Positions 1-5,303 of a stretch of 5,303 nt of DNA are shown in pieces. The DNA is from Parachlamydia sp. (lineage in GTDB: Bacteria > Chlamydiota > Chlamydiia > Chlamydiales > Parachlamydiaceae). Under the pieces are notes generated by a model, which was given only the letters and a program-made list of their open reading frames with translations, ran no database searches and had not been told where the DNA came from. The DNA lies in contig JAJTHR010000281.1 of the NCBI GenBank assembly GCA_021298935.1, positions 1 through 5,303 on the forward strand, read 5' to 3'. Within the stretch, counting starts at the first letter, position 1. Every line of letters begins with the position of its first letter. The translations under genes were made by a program, and so were the position numbers.

Positions 1-1
1 A

Positions 2-160
2 AAAGATGCCGATGAAAAATTTAAAGACCTATCCGCGCGTGGTATAAAAGCAGCCGTTTTACAAAAGGCTGGTCGCCACATAGAAAAGATCATTAATAGA
101 GCATCGAGCAGGTTCATAGTTTGTCTTTTTTCGTGGTGGAAATTGAACAAAATACTATGA
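2..160 (+). CDS. 3' end of an unrecognised gene (partial, enters from left edge)
   Basis: An open frame runs from the left edge to a TGA at 158-160, giving the last 52 residues of a protein whose start lies outside the window. The first ~35 residues are charged and helix-like, with many Lys, Arg and Glu (for example KDADEKFKDL and KAGRHIEKII). The tail is hydrophobic and aromatic (FIVCLFSWWKLNKIL). I do not recognise the family. Two things support a real gene end: the composition looks coding, and AT-rich hairpins with T-runs follow within 10-90 bases on the same strand. Against it, the opposite strand is also open over the same stretch with wobble positions aligned, and could be read as the 5' end of a leftward gene starting near 117. 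With only 159 bases visible, the strand choice is tentative. Confidence 0.45.
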   Translation, partial: KDADEKFKDLSARGIKAAVLQKAGRHIEKIINRASSRFIVCLFSWWKLNKIL

Positions 161-167
161 ATCTAGC

Positions 168-191
168 TCTTTTTTTTAAAAGACTTTTTTT
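168..191 (+). terminator. Possible weak intrinsic terminator after the left-edge gene
   Basis: TCTTTT (168-173) and AAAAGA (178-183) can pair around a four-T loop, and the stem is followed by C and seven T (185-191). The geometry is that of a Rho-independent terminator 8 bases after the TGA at 160. The stem is almost all A-T, so it is thermodynamically weak. It may act together with the hairpins at 205-246. Confidence 0.35.
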
Positions 192-204
192 GATGATTCG
201 AGAA

Positions 205-246
205 ACCTATAAACTATAGGTGTTATAATTTACTATAACATTTTTT
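205..246. terminator. Two abutting hairpins, the second followed by six T
   Basis: ACCTATA (205-211) pairs perfectly with TATAGGT (215-221) around the loop AAC. Starting on the same base 221, TGTTATA (221-227) pairs perfectly with TATAACA (234-240) around ATTTAC, and six T follow directly (241-246). On the plus strand the second hairpin has the form of an intrinsic terminator for the gene ending at 160. On the minus strand the pair lies 17-58 bases past the stop of the exported-protein gene (263), but without a U-tract. The spacer between convergent genes is the expected place for such a structure. Stems are AT-rich, so strength is uncertain. Confidence 0.5.
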
Positions 247-262
247 AATAAAAATGAATAAA

Positions 263-1051
263 TTATAATCCAAAGGTGTAAAGTAAAGAAATTTTTATTT
301 CGTTAAAATTAGAGGGGTAATTACGTGCATGAATACGGGTCTTATAATCAAGGGTCGCTTCTCCAAAAAAAGGAATATGGTAATGATAACCGATCCCTAA
401 ATCAATGGATTGATGCTGAATGGGTCCATAGCTGGTAAAATGAGAAGGATTCAGGTGTTGATGCCCGAGTCCCCACAGGGACTTCATATATAGAGTGATG
501 ACATGGGGGCCGCAAAGGCGTTTGTCAGTGTGAAAATCTGCACGTATCCAGGGCGAGCCACGATTGGGTGCACATCCTAATGAAAAGACTCCCCAGAAGC
601 GTTGTACCCAGATTTCTCCCTGGGTTATCTCCTTGCCGGCCGTAACAAAAATTTCTGCTTCGCTATGGCCATGATGAAACGAGCTGGGATCTTTAGAAGC
701 CTTGTCAAAGGTTTGGATAAGTCCACCGCCAAAAGTGACTGTGAAAGGGTCGCCCGCCACATCATCTTCCCAAACATACCGCCCGGTGATCCGCACATGA
801 TCAATCCCCCCGCTTTGCAAGCGTGTATTAGCCGCCACAATTTCACCCTCCAAAGAAAAGTCTGGTTTGACTGTGAGGCTAAGGCTGCTATTCAAAAACC
901 GATTGGTTGCGTAGTAGGGGGAAGTGAAATGTTGAAAGGCTAGGCAGTTGCGCCAATGAACTTCGCCATAGGGGCCAATCCAGGGTTCATAGTCTGTCGC
1001 CCAACCGCCCAACGGTAATAAGAGGAATACGATGAAGCGGACCACATTCAT
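263..1051 (-). CDS. Exported, probably outer-membrane beta-barrel-like protein, unknown function
   Basis: The 262-residue product starts with a classic signal peptide: a short basic n-region (MNVVR), a hydrophobic core (FIVFLLLPL) and a small-residue end (GGWA), with likely cleavage after Ala18. The mature part has no further membrane helix. It shows alternating polar/hydrophobic strands with many Tyr, Trp and Phe, Gly-rich turns (FGGGL at 107-111) and a C-terminal strand ending LLYTFGL, all typical of outer-membrane barrels although the last residue is Leu, not Phe. It is rich in His (about 15, including HHGH at 126-129), and the mature part has three Cys (36, 160, 180). The start ATG is preceded by AAGGA and overlaps the trxB stop as ATGA, so the two genes are probably co-transcribed and translationally coupled. 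I cannot name a family; a barrel is inferred from pattern only, and a periplasmic beta-rich protein is the alternative. Confidence 0.8.
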   Translation of the reverse strand: MNVVRFIVFLLLPLGGWATDYEPWIGPYGEVHWRNCLAFQHFTSPYYATNRFLNSSLSLTVKPDFSLEGEIVAANTRLQSGGIDHVRITGRYVWEDDVAGDPFTVTFGGGLIQTFDKASKDPSSFHHGHSEAEIFVTAGKEITQGEIWVQRFWGVFSLGCAPNRGSPWIRADFHTDKRLCGPHVITLYMKSLWGLGHQHLNPSHFTSYGPIQHQSIDLGIGYHYHIPFFGEATLDYKTRIHARNYPSNFNEIKISLLYTFGL

Positions 1052-2016
1052 GTGTCCTTACCAATAGATACAAGCCATTTTTCTGCATCGAGTGCAGCCA
1101 TGCAGCCACTTCCCGCTGCTGTAATGGCCTGCCGGTATTCAAAGTCCTGTACATCCCCCGCTGCAAAAACACCGGTGACGCTTGTATGGGTTCCTTTAAA
1201 AACTTTAATGTAGCCGCTTGAATGCACTTCTAATTGATCTTGCAAAAAGGCAGTATTAGGGGTATGGCCAATCGCAAAGAAGAGTCCAGCTGCCGCATGC
1301 TCTGAAATAGCTCCTGTTTTGACATTTTTTATTGTGACTCCTTCGACAATTTGAGAGCCGCTCACTTTAATCACTTCCGAATCCCAAATCATTTCAATTT
1401 TTGGGTGATTAAGCGCCCTTTCCTGCATAATTTTTGAGGCACGTAATTGATCTCTACGATGGACGATGTAAACTTTGCTGCCAAATTTAGTTAAAAAAAC
1501 CGCTTCTTCAACGGCAGAATCTCCGCCGCCTATGACGAAGAGGGGTTTGTTTCTAAAGATGGGAGCGGCTCCGTCGCAAACAGCGCAGGCAGTGACGCCC
1601 TTCTGCCAAAATTCCCCTTCTCCCTCGCCTGCCCCAGGTATGTCCAGACGCTTTGCCGTGGCGCCTGTGGCAATAATGATAGCCGTCGCTTCATATTCCG
1701 TCTTGCGACTTGCCACGCGGAAAGGAGAGCCCCTCAAATCGACATGCTCCACATCTTCGCTAATCACTTTTGTTCCAAAGCGAATCGCCTGGCTTCTAAA
1801 TTTATCGACTAATTCCGGACCCGTTACACCTTCTGGAAACCCTGGAAAATTTTCAACTTCAGTTGTTGTCATTAATTGTCCGCCAGCAGGCCCTGAATAA
1901 AAGCCTTCATACAATACCGGCTCAAGATTTGCCCGGGCCGCATAAATGGCCGCCGTATATCCCGCCGGTCCCGATCCGATAATAAGTAGTTTGCACTTTT
2001 CCTGTTTCTTTTCCAT
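1048..2016 (-). CDS. trxB: Thioredoxin reductase (NADPH, FAD-dependent)
   Basis: TrxB uses NADPH, through FAD and a redox-active disulfide, to reduce thioredoxin in the cytoplasm. The 322-residue length matches the low-molecular-weight bacterial type (E. coli about 321). Visible in order are: the FAD-binding GSGPAG (14-19) in an N-terminal Rossmann fold; [16 protein letters not shown] (45-60); the ATG motif (117-119); the active-site CAVC (144-147) followed by DG; the NADPH-binding GGGDSA (163-168); the HRR...R cluster (186-192), which favours NADPH; and the C-terminal FAD motif GVFAAGDV (282-289) with [19 protein letters not shown]. All cofactor and catalytic motifs are intact. The start ATG follows GAGG at a 4-base spacing, and upstream sequence is a divergent AT-rich spacer, so trxB leads its unit. 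The stop overlaps the next gene's start by ATGA, making the exported protein its downstream partner. Confidence 0.97.
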   Translation of the reverse strand: MEKKQEKCKLLIIGSGPAGYTAAIYAARANLEPVLYEGFYSGPAGGQLMTTTEVENFPGFPEGVTGPELVDKFRSQAIRFGTKVISEDVEHVDLRGSPFRVASRKTEYEATAIIIATGATAKRLDIPGAGEGEGEFWQKGVTACAVCDGAAPIFRNKPLFVIGGGDSAVEEAVFLTKFGSKVYIVHRRDQLRASKIMQERALNHPKIEMIWDSEVIKVSGSQIVEGVTIKNVKTGAISEHAAAGLFFAIGHTPNTAFLQDQLEVHSSGYIKVFKGTHTSVTGVFAAGDVQDFEYRQAITAAGSGCMAALDAEKWLVSIGKDT

Positions 2017-2170
2017 GTGGCCTCACTAATAACATGAATAAACCGTAAGATTAGCTGAAAAGAAACAAAACTTCAAGAAATTATTTAGTTATTTTTTTAT
2101 TATAACTTTATAAAACACAAATAATTATATTCGATAATATTTATAAATATTAATAAACAAAGAAAATAAC
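2017..2170. other. AT-rich divergent intergenic region between trxB and the orphan gene
   Basis: This 154-bp spacer must hold promoters for both leftward trxB and the rightward gene at 2171. Its right two thirds (about 2081-2165) are nearly pure A and T with very little G or C, so many TATAAT-like hexamers occur and none can be picked for the rightward gene. The 12-base string AACATGAATAAA occurs both at 2031-2042 and at 2168-2179, where it includes the start of the orphan gene. No operator-like inverted repeat stands out. Confidence 0.6.
2048..2076 (-). promoter_or_regulatory. Candidate sigma-70-type promoter for trxB
   Basis: Read on the minus strand, TTGAAG (2076-2071) as the -35 is followed after exactly 17 bases by TAATCT (2053-2048) as the -10, about 30 bases before the trxB start codon. 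The -35 matches the consensus at four of six positions and the -10 at three of six, so this is a plausible but weak match in sequence that is rich in chance matches. Confidence 0.3.
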
Positions 2171-2788
2171 ATGAATAAATATTATGAATGTAAGGATAGA
2201 ATAAATACTATTACTGAAGTTTTATCACAAAGTTTACAAGCAAGCCTGAATGAAGCTATAGCCCAAGTGACAAATACAACAAATGACGGTTTTATGTGGG
2301 TCAACCACACACTTGATGAAGGAATTCAAAGTGCGCATGAAATCAAGGGTAATATTGCCTATCGAATCACTTGCCTTAAAGAGGGTACGATTTATGCCAC
2401 CCAAACCACAATAAAAAAAATCGAGAAGTTTTTTATCGATTATTCTTTCGCTATGGCATTGACGGGGGCTTCCCTGATTACTATCTATTGCAGTCCTCAA
2501 CTCTTTATGACAGGACTTGCGCTATCGGTAATCACTCGTATAGAATTTAAAAATTGGGTCAATGAATACATTAAAGACCATCATAATCCTTATTTTCTTA
2601 AATCCGAATTTGGGCCTGACTATTTGAATGCGATTGATGTGACTTTAGCAAGCGTCGTAGCTCTTGATGCCCTGGCGTTAAAAACACTTTTCTTCTCCCC
2701 CTATGCGGCCGTAAACTTACTCCCCTTCGTTGGTGGGATGGTTGCAGGAAATTGCCTGGCAAAGATCGGGATGGATTTGGCGGGATAA
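2171..2788 (+). CDS. Orphan protein with two bilobed hydrophobic regions (possible Inc-like membrane protein)
   Basis: The product has 205 residues and belongs to no family I recognise. Residues 1-88 are polar and helix-prone with many Thr, Asn, Gln and Lys, and no signal peptide. A first hydrophobic pair lies at about 91-107 and 111-121, split by SPQ. A charged linker follows (about 124-150, with KNWVNEYIKDHHNPYF). A second hydrophobic pair lies at about 151-175 and 178-198, split by SP, and the protein ends GMDLAG. Two closely spaced hydrophobic segments forming a hairpin is the hallmark of chlamydial inclusion-membrane (Inc) proteins, which are type III secreted; that link is an inference from pattern only. 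The ATG at 2171 is the first in frame, but there is only a poor Shine-Dalgarno sequence (AAAGAAAATAAC before it). Codon use in the first third is more AT-rich than in neighbouring genes. It stands alone, divergent from trxB and convergent with acpP. Confidence 0.78.
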   Translation: MNKYYECKDRINTITEVLSQSLQASLNEAIAQVTNTTNDGFMWVNHTLDEGIQSAHEIKGNIAYRITCLKEGTIYATQTTIKKIEKFFIDYSFAMALTGASLITIYCSPQLFMTGLALSVITRIEFKNWVNEYIKDHHNPYFLKSEFGPDYLNAIDVTLASVVALDALALKTLFFSPYAAVNLLPFVGGMVAGNCLAKIGMDLAG

Positions 2789-2799
2789 TTTTTTCATTA

Positions 2800-2829
2800 A
2801 TCACCGCCACTTCAAAAAGTGACGGTGAT
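2800..2829. terminator. Strong hairpin between convergent genes, likely bidirectional terminator
   Basis: ATCACCGCCACTT (2800-2812) faces AAGTGACGGTGAT (2817-2829) across the 4-base loop CAAA. Twelve of thirteen pairs are Watson-Crick. The thirteenth is an A-C mismatch in plus-strand RNA but a G-U wobble in minus-strand RNA, so the helix is continuous only for the acpP transcript. It starts 11 bases after the orphan gene's stop and ends 7 bases before the acpP stop. Neither side has a clean U-tract (the T-run 2789-2794 lies before the stem on the plus strand), so termination efficiency is uncertain. A role in protecting the acpP mRNA 3' end is an alternative. Confidence 0.6.
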
Positions 2830-2836
2830 ACTTCTC

Positions 2837-3073
2837 TTAAGCCGACTTGCGGCTTTCTAAATAATTGATGACATCTTTGACGGTTTTTAATTTTTCCGCA
2901 TCATCCTGTGAGATTTCGCAGCTAAATTTTTCTTCAAATGTCATAATTAATTCAGTTAAATCTAAAGAATCTGCATTTAAATCTTCAACAAACGATTTGT
3001 CTGCAGTTACATCATCTTTATCAACACCCAACTGTTCTACAACAATATCGATAACTTCTTTTTCAAGCGACAT
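2837..3073 (-). CDS. acpP: Acyl carrier protein
   Basis: AcpP carries growing fatty acyl chains on a 4'-phosphopantetheine arm during type II fatty acid synthesis in the cytoplasm. The acidic, all-helical product has the modification site DSLDL with the attachment Ser36, preceded by FVEDLNA and followed by [11 protein letters not shown], the recognition helix II. I choose the ATG at 3073, giving 78 residues, the usual ACP length. A GTG two codons upstream (3079) is in frame, but it lies inside the ribosome binding site AAAGG, which is spaced 5 bases from this ATG. The gene lies 134 bases downstream of fabG in the same direction and could be read both from the fab operon and from its own promoter. 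ACP is usually made in large excess over the enzymes, which would fit an extra promoter. The 3' end is covered by the hairpin at 2800-2829. Confidence 0.97.
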   Translation of the reverse strand: MSLEKEVIDIVVEQLGVDKDDVTADKSFVEDLNADSLDLTELIMTFEEKFSCEISQDDAEKLKTVKDVINYLESRKSA

Positions 3074-3078
3074 AGACA

Positions 3079-3083
3079 CCTTT
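3079..3083 (-). promoter_or_regulatory. Ribosome binding site deciding the acpP start
   Basis: Minus-strand AAAGG lies 5 bases (TGTCT) before the ATG at 3073. It is part of an A-rich run (AAAAAAAGG). Because the alternative in-frame GTG at 3079 uses the last G of this site, the site cannot serve that GTG, which supports initiation at the ATG. Confidence 0.65.
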
Positions 3084-3137
3084 TTTTGAATTTTCCAACT
3101 ATTGTCTTAAATTTGTGAATTTAAATCAATCCACAGT

Positions 3138-3166
3138 ACCATACTATGAAAACTTAGCTACAAAAA
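3138..3166 (-). promoter_or_regulatory. Candidate internal promoter for acpP
   Basis: On the minus strand TTTTTG (3166-3161) is followed after 17 bases by TATGGT (3143-3138), a four-of-six match to the -10 consensus; the -35 is poor. It lies in the 134-bp fabG-acpP gap and would give a leader of roughly 60 bases. The gap has no convincing terminator for fabG, so read-through from the operon is also expected. Confidence 0.28.
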
Positions 3167-3207
3167 GTTTCTCAGACGAGGGGTCTCAAAAAATGTCAGG
3201 GTCAAAA

Positions 3208-3960
3208 TTACATGACCATTCCGCCATCCACGCAAAAAACTTGGCCCGTAATGTAATCGGCAAGCGGGCTGGCTAAAAACCAGACCATATTGGCAATGTC
3301 GCTAGGCTGGCCCATTTTACCAAGAGGAATTTCCCTTAAAATGCCATCTTTTTGAGCATCTGTCAGCCCCTCTGTCATTTTGGTCGTAATGAAACCGGGG
3401 GCCACGCAATTAACGAGGATTCCCCTTGAAGCCACCTCTTTAGCGAGCGCCTTGGTCAGGCCGATCATCCCGGCTTTGGAGGCGGCATAATTGACCTGGC
3501 CTGCATTGCCCACGACACCGACGACTGAGCTGATATTGATGATTCGCCCTTTCCTGGCTTTCATCATTCCCCTGACGACCGAGCGGCAGGTATTGTAACA
3601 CGATTTCAAATTGACGGCCATCACCTTGTCCCAGTCCTCTTCGCTCATTTTCATTAAAAGCTGATCGGCTGTCACTCCGGCATTGTTTACTAAAATATCG
3701 ACGCGTCCCCGTTTATTATGGATGGTTTGAAGAACCTCATTCACTTTAACAGTATCAGAAACATCCACTTGGTAAAATTCAGCCCCGGATGACCCCTCAA
3801 GGGCTGTGATTTCCTTGACTGCCGCCTGGCCCGTTTCCAAATTAGTTCCAAGGATGGCAACTTTAGCTCCCTCAAAAGCAAATTTTAAAGCAATCGCCTT
3901 GCCGATTCCTGCATTTCCACCGGTAATGACGGCAACCTGGTCTGCCAAAAGCTTGTTCAT
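3208..3960 (-). CDS. fabG: 3-oxoacyl-[acyl-carrier-protein] reductase
   Basis: FabG performs the first reduction of each elongation cycle, converting 3-ketoacyl-ACP to 3-hydroxyacyl-ACP with NADPH. The 250-residue protein is a classical short-chain dehydrogenase/reductase: the nucleotide-binding TGGNAGIG at 13-20, NNAG at 92-95, and the catalytic tetrad Asn117, Ser145, Tyr158 and Lys162, with the YAASK motif at 158-162. These are offset by a constant 7 residues from the E. coli enzyme (Ser138, Tyr151, Lys155). The SSVVGVVGNAGQVNY segment before Tyr158 is typical of FabG rather than other family members. The C-terminus DGGMVM is complete. The start ATG overlaps the fabD stop as ATGA, with a G-rich GGGGGT ribosome binding site inside the fabD end, so coupled translation is likely. 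The context of fabD upstream and acpP downstream settles the identity. Confidence 0.97.
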   Translation of the reverse strand: MNKLLADQVAVITGGNAGIGKAIALKFAFEGAKVAILGTNLETGQAAVKEITALEGSSGAEFYQVDVSDTVKVNEVLQTIHNKRGRVDILVNNAGVTADQLLMKMSEEDWDKVMAVNLKSCYNTCRSVVRGMMKARKGRIINISSVVGVVGNAGQVNYAASKAGMIGLTKALAKEVASRGILVNCVAPGFITTKMTEGLTDAQKDGILREIPLGKMGQPSDIANMVWFLASPLADYITGQVFCVDGGMVM

Positions 3961-4916
3961 ACGACCCCCATAAAAAATTGATGCAACTTATCCACATCTT
4001 CCACTTTTTCAAGGCTTAAGACAGGCACATTTGTTTCCATTTTTCTCATCATTCCACTTAATGTTTTTCCCGGACCAAATTCAATAAAAAGATCCACTCC
4101 GGCATTTAGTAAAGCTTCGATCCCTTGCGCCCACCTGACTGAACGTGTGACCTGGGCAATCAAATTTGAGCGAACTTCCGGGAGGCTGGAGGCAAAATCG
4201 CCCGTCACATTCATGACAATTTTTTTCTCCCCTTCAACGAGAGGAACTTGTTGTATATAAGGCGCTAAATTTTTCTCGGCCGATTGCATCAGGCCGCTAT
4301 GGAAAGCACCTGAAACTTGCAAAGGCAAAGCCCGCTTGGCTCCCCGTTTTTTTGCCTCTTCGATTCCTCTCTCGATGCCTTGAATACTACCCGAGAGGAC
4401 CACTTGGCCGGGGCAATTATAGTTAGCCACGAAGAGATCTTCGGGCATGTTGATTTCGTTAACCAGCGCCTCAACAGCTTCATTGCTTAATCCCAATAAA
4501 GCGGCCATCCTCCCTTCAGTTTTTTCGCTCGCTTCCTGCATCAATTGCGCGCGGCGCTGCACAAGCGGCAAAGCATCCATAAAGCTTAAAGTTTCGCCGG
4601 CTGTCAATGCAGTGTATTCACCGAGACTAAGACCGGCACAGGCAAAAACCGGCTCTTCAAACAGTTCTTTAAAAACACGAAAAATGGCCATGCTGGCTGT
4701 ATAAATAGCAGGCTGGCTATTGACAGTCTGCGTCAGCTCCTCCTCACTGCCCTTTAAAATGAGCTTGGATAAAGGACGGCTTAATAGTGAGTCCGCTTCT
4801 TCAAATGTCAAACGGGCAGCTGAAAATGTTTCGACAAAATCTTTTGCCATGCCTGGATACTGGGCACCTTGGCCCGGAAAAAGCAAAGCAATACGTTGAT
4901 AGTGTTTTTTTTCCAT
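3957..4916 (-). CDS. fabD: Malonyl-CoA:ACP transacylase
   Basis: FabD moves the malonyl group from CoA to the arm of AcpP, providing the two-carbon donor for all elongation steps. The 319-residue length fits the family. Visible are the N-terminal FPGQGAQYPGM (13-23), the nucleophile elbow GLSLGEY (95-101) with Ser97, Arg122 that binds the malonyl carboxylate, GAFHS with the catalytic His206, Gln255, and FIEFGPGKTLSGM (277-289). Ser97, Arg122, His206 and Gln255 all sit exactly 5 residues after their E. coli equivalents (92, 117, 201, 250). The elbow has Leu96 where many FabD proteins have His. The start is fixed by an in-frame TAG two codons upstream. The only AGGA lies one base before the ATG, too close for a normal ribosome binding site, so initiation may depend on coupling to fabH, whose stop is 20 bases upstream. 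Confidence 0.96.
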   Translation of the reverse strand: MEKKHYQRIALLFPGQGAQYPGMAKDFVETFSAARLTFEEADSLLSRPLSKLILKGSEEELTQTVNSQPAIYTASMAIFRVFKELFEEPVFACAGLSLGEYTALTAGETLSFMDALPLVQRRAQLMQEASEKTEGRMAALLGLSNEAVEALVNEINMPEDLFVANYNCPGQVVLSGSIQGIERGIEEAKKRGAKRALPLQVSGAFHSGLMQSAEKNLAPYIQQVPLVEGEKKIVMNVTGDFASSLPEVRSNLIAQVTRSVRWAQGIEALLNAGVDLFIEFGPGKTLSGMMRKMETNVPVLSLEKVEDVDKLHQFFMGVV

Positions 4917-4936
4917 ATCCTAAAATTTTTTTTGGA

Positions 4937-5303
4937 TTAAAGGACCTTTGTAAGAGTAGAGGCTCCCCATGTTAAGCCTCCGCCAAAAGCGGTAAGAAGC
5001 AGGTGCTCCCCTTCTATAAACGCCTCATGCTGCATCAATTCATCGAGTGCAATAGCAATGCTGGAGGCCGATGTATTCCCGTATTTATGGACGGTTTGGT
5101 AAACTTTTTCGAGAGAAAAATTGAAATTTTTGGCAATGGCATCAATGATGCGCTTATTTGCCTGATGCGGGACCAGCCAGTTTAAATCCTTTTCATCCAG
5201 GCCTGCCTGGGCGAGGCATTCCCTGGCTGCGGCGCTCATGCGCCTCACCGCGTGCTTAAAGACTTCATTCCCTGTCATTTTGAAATAATGGAGGCTTTGA
5301 CCG
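4937..5303 (-). CDS. fabH: 3-oxoacyl-ACP synthase III, C-terminal part (5' end beyond window)
   Basis: FabH starts fatty acid chains by condensing an acyl-CoA primer with malonyl-ACP. The frame stays open to the right edge: eight residues (GQSLHYFK) precede the internal Met at 5278, which is not the start because KMTGNEVFKHAVRRM is the usual mid-protein KAS III motif. The visible 121 residues are about the last third of a roughly 320-residue enzyme. They hold the catalytic His in VPHQANKRI and the catalytic Asn in HKYGNTSAS, exactly 30 residues apart as in E. coli FabH (His244, Asn274), plus the C-terminal glycine-rich AFGGGLTWG. The active-site Cys lies outside the window. It is the most upstream visible gene of the fab cluster, 20 bases before fabD; no plsX can be seen, but could lie further right. 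Confidence 0.95.
   Translation of the reverse strand, partial: GQSLHYFKMTGNEVFKHAVRRMSAAARECLAQAGLDEKDLNWLVPHQANKRIIDAIAKNFNFSLEKVYQTVHKYGNTSASSIAIALDELMQHEAFIEGEHLLLTAFGGGLTWGASTLTKVL

Noticed and set aside
602..943. Plus-strand open frame of 113 codons opposite the exported-protein gene
   Set aside because: It lies antisense inside a gene with a clear signal peptide and coupled start; its protein has no coherent domain pattern.
1475..1900. Plus-strand open frame of 141 codons opposite trxB
   Set aside because: It is antisense to a fully conserved trxB, and its Ser/Pro/Thr-rich product is typical of a shadow frame.
2081..2165. Promoter for the orphan gene at 2171
   Set aside because: The stretch is almost all A and T, so many -10-like hexamers occur and none has a convincing -35 partner.
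2234..2500. Minus-strand open frame opposite the orphan gene
   Set aside because: Shorter than the plus-strand gene, with Cys/His/Ile-rich shadow-like composition; the plus frame has the longer, structured protein.
2865..3089. Plus-strand open frame opposite acpP
   Set aside because: Its Ser-rich composition simply mirrors the acidic ACP codons; acpP is certain.
3160..3207. Terminator between fabG and acpP
   Set aside because: Only a 4-bp stem (AGAC/GTCT on the minus strand) before a short T-run can be drawn; too weak to call.
4447..4704. Plus-strand open frame opposite fabD
   Set aside because: Antisense shadow of a conserved enzyme with all catalytic residues present.
1..5303. CRISPR array, tRNA, rRNA, insertion sequence or phage genes
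   Set aside because: No regularly spaced repeats, cloverleaf-like structures, transposase or integrase motifs, or terminal inverted repeats were seen.

Overview
The window looks like chromosomal DNA of a chlamydia-like bacterium, most likely an environmental (Parachlamydiaceae-type) member of the Chlamydiae. This rests on the gene order fabH-fabD-fabG-acpP without fabF, which as I recall matches the order in Chlamydia. It also rests on the style of the ACP and TrxB proteins, on moderate-GC genes separated by very AT-rich gaps, and on an orphan protein with paired hydrophobic segments. No database search was possible, so the taxon is an inference.

Layout from left to right. Bases 2-160 probably hold the 3' end of a plus-strand gene, followed by AT-rich hairpins that may terminate transcription (168-246). 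Bases 263-1051 (minus) encode an exported, probably outer-membrane beta-barrel-like protein of unknown function. Its start overlaps the stop of trxB, thioredoxin reductase (1048-2016, minus), in an ATGA junction. A 154-bp AT-rich divergent spacer separates trxB from an orphan plus-strand gene (2171-2788) for a 205-residue protein with two hydrophobic hairpin-like regions. That gene converges on acpP, with a strong hairpin between them (2800-2829). The minus-strand type II fatty acid synthesis cluster then runs, in transcription order, from the right edge: fabH (3' part only), fabD, fabG, and, after a 134-bp gap, acpP.

How they work together: FabD loads malonyl groups onto the phosphopantetheine arm of AcpP, FabH condenses malonyl-ACP with an acyl-CoA primer to start a chain, and FabG reduces the 3-ketoacyl-ACP. 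The key catalytic residues visible in the window are intact in all four proteins. TrxB supplies reduced thioredoxin and is a separate transcription unit shared with the exported protein.

Most of the window is conserved housekeeping. The two genes that lack a recognisable function, the TrxB-coupled exported protein and the orphan membrane-segment protein, are the places where something undescribed could lie. I see no RNA gene, insertion sequence, CRISPR array or phage signature.
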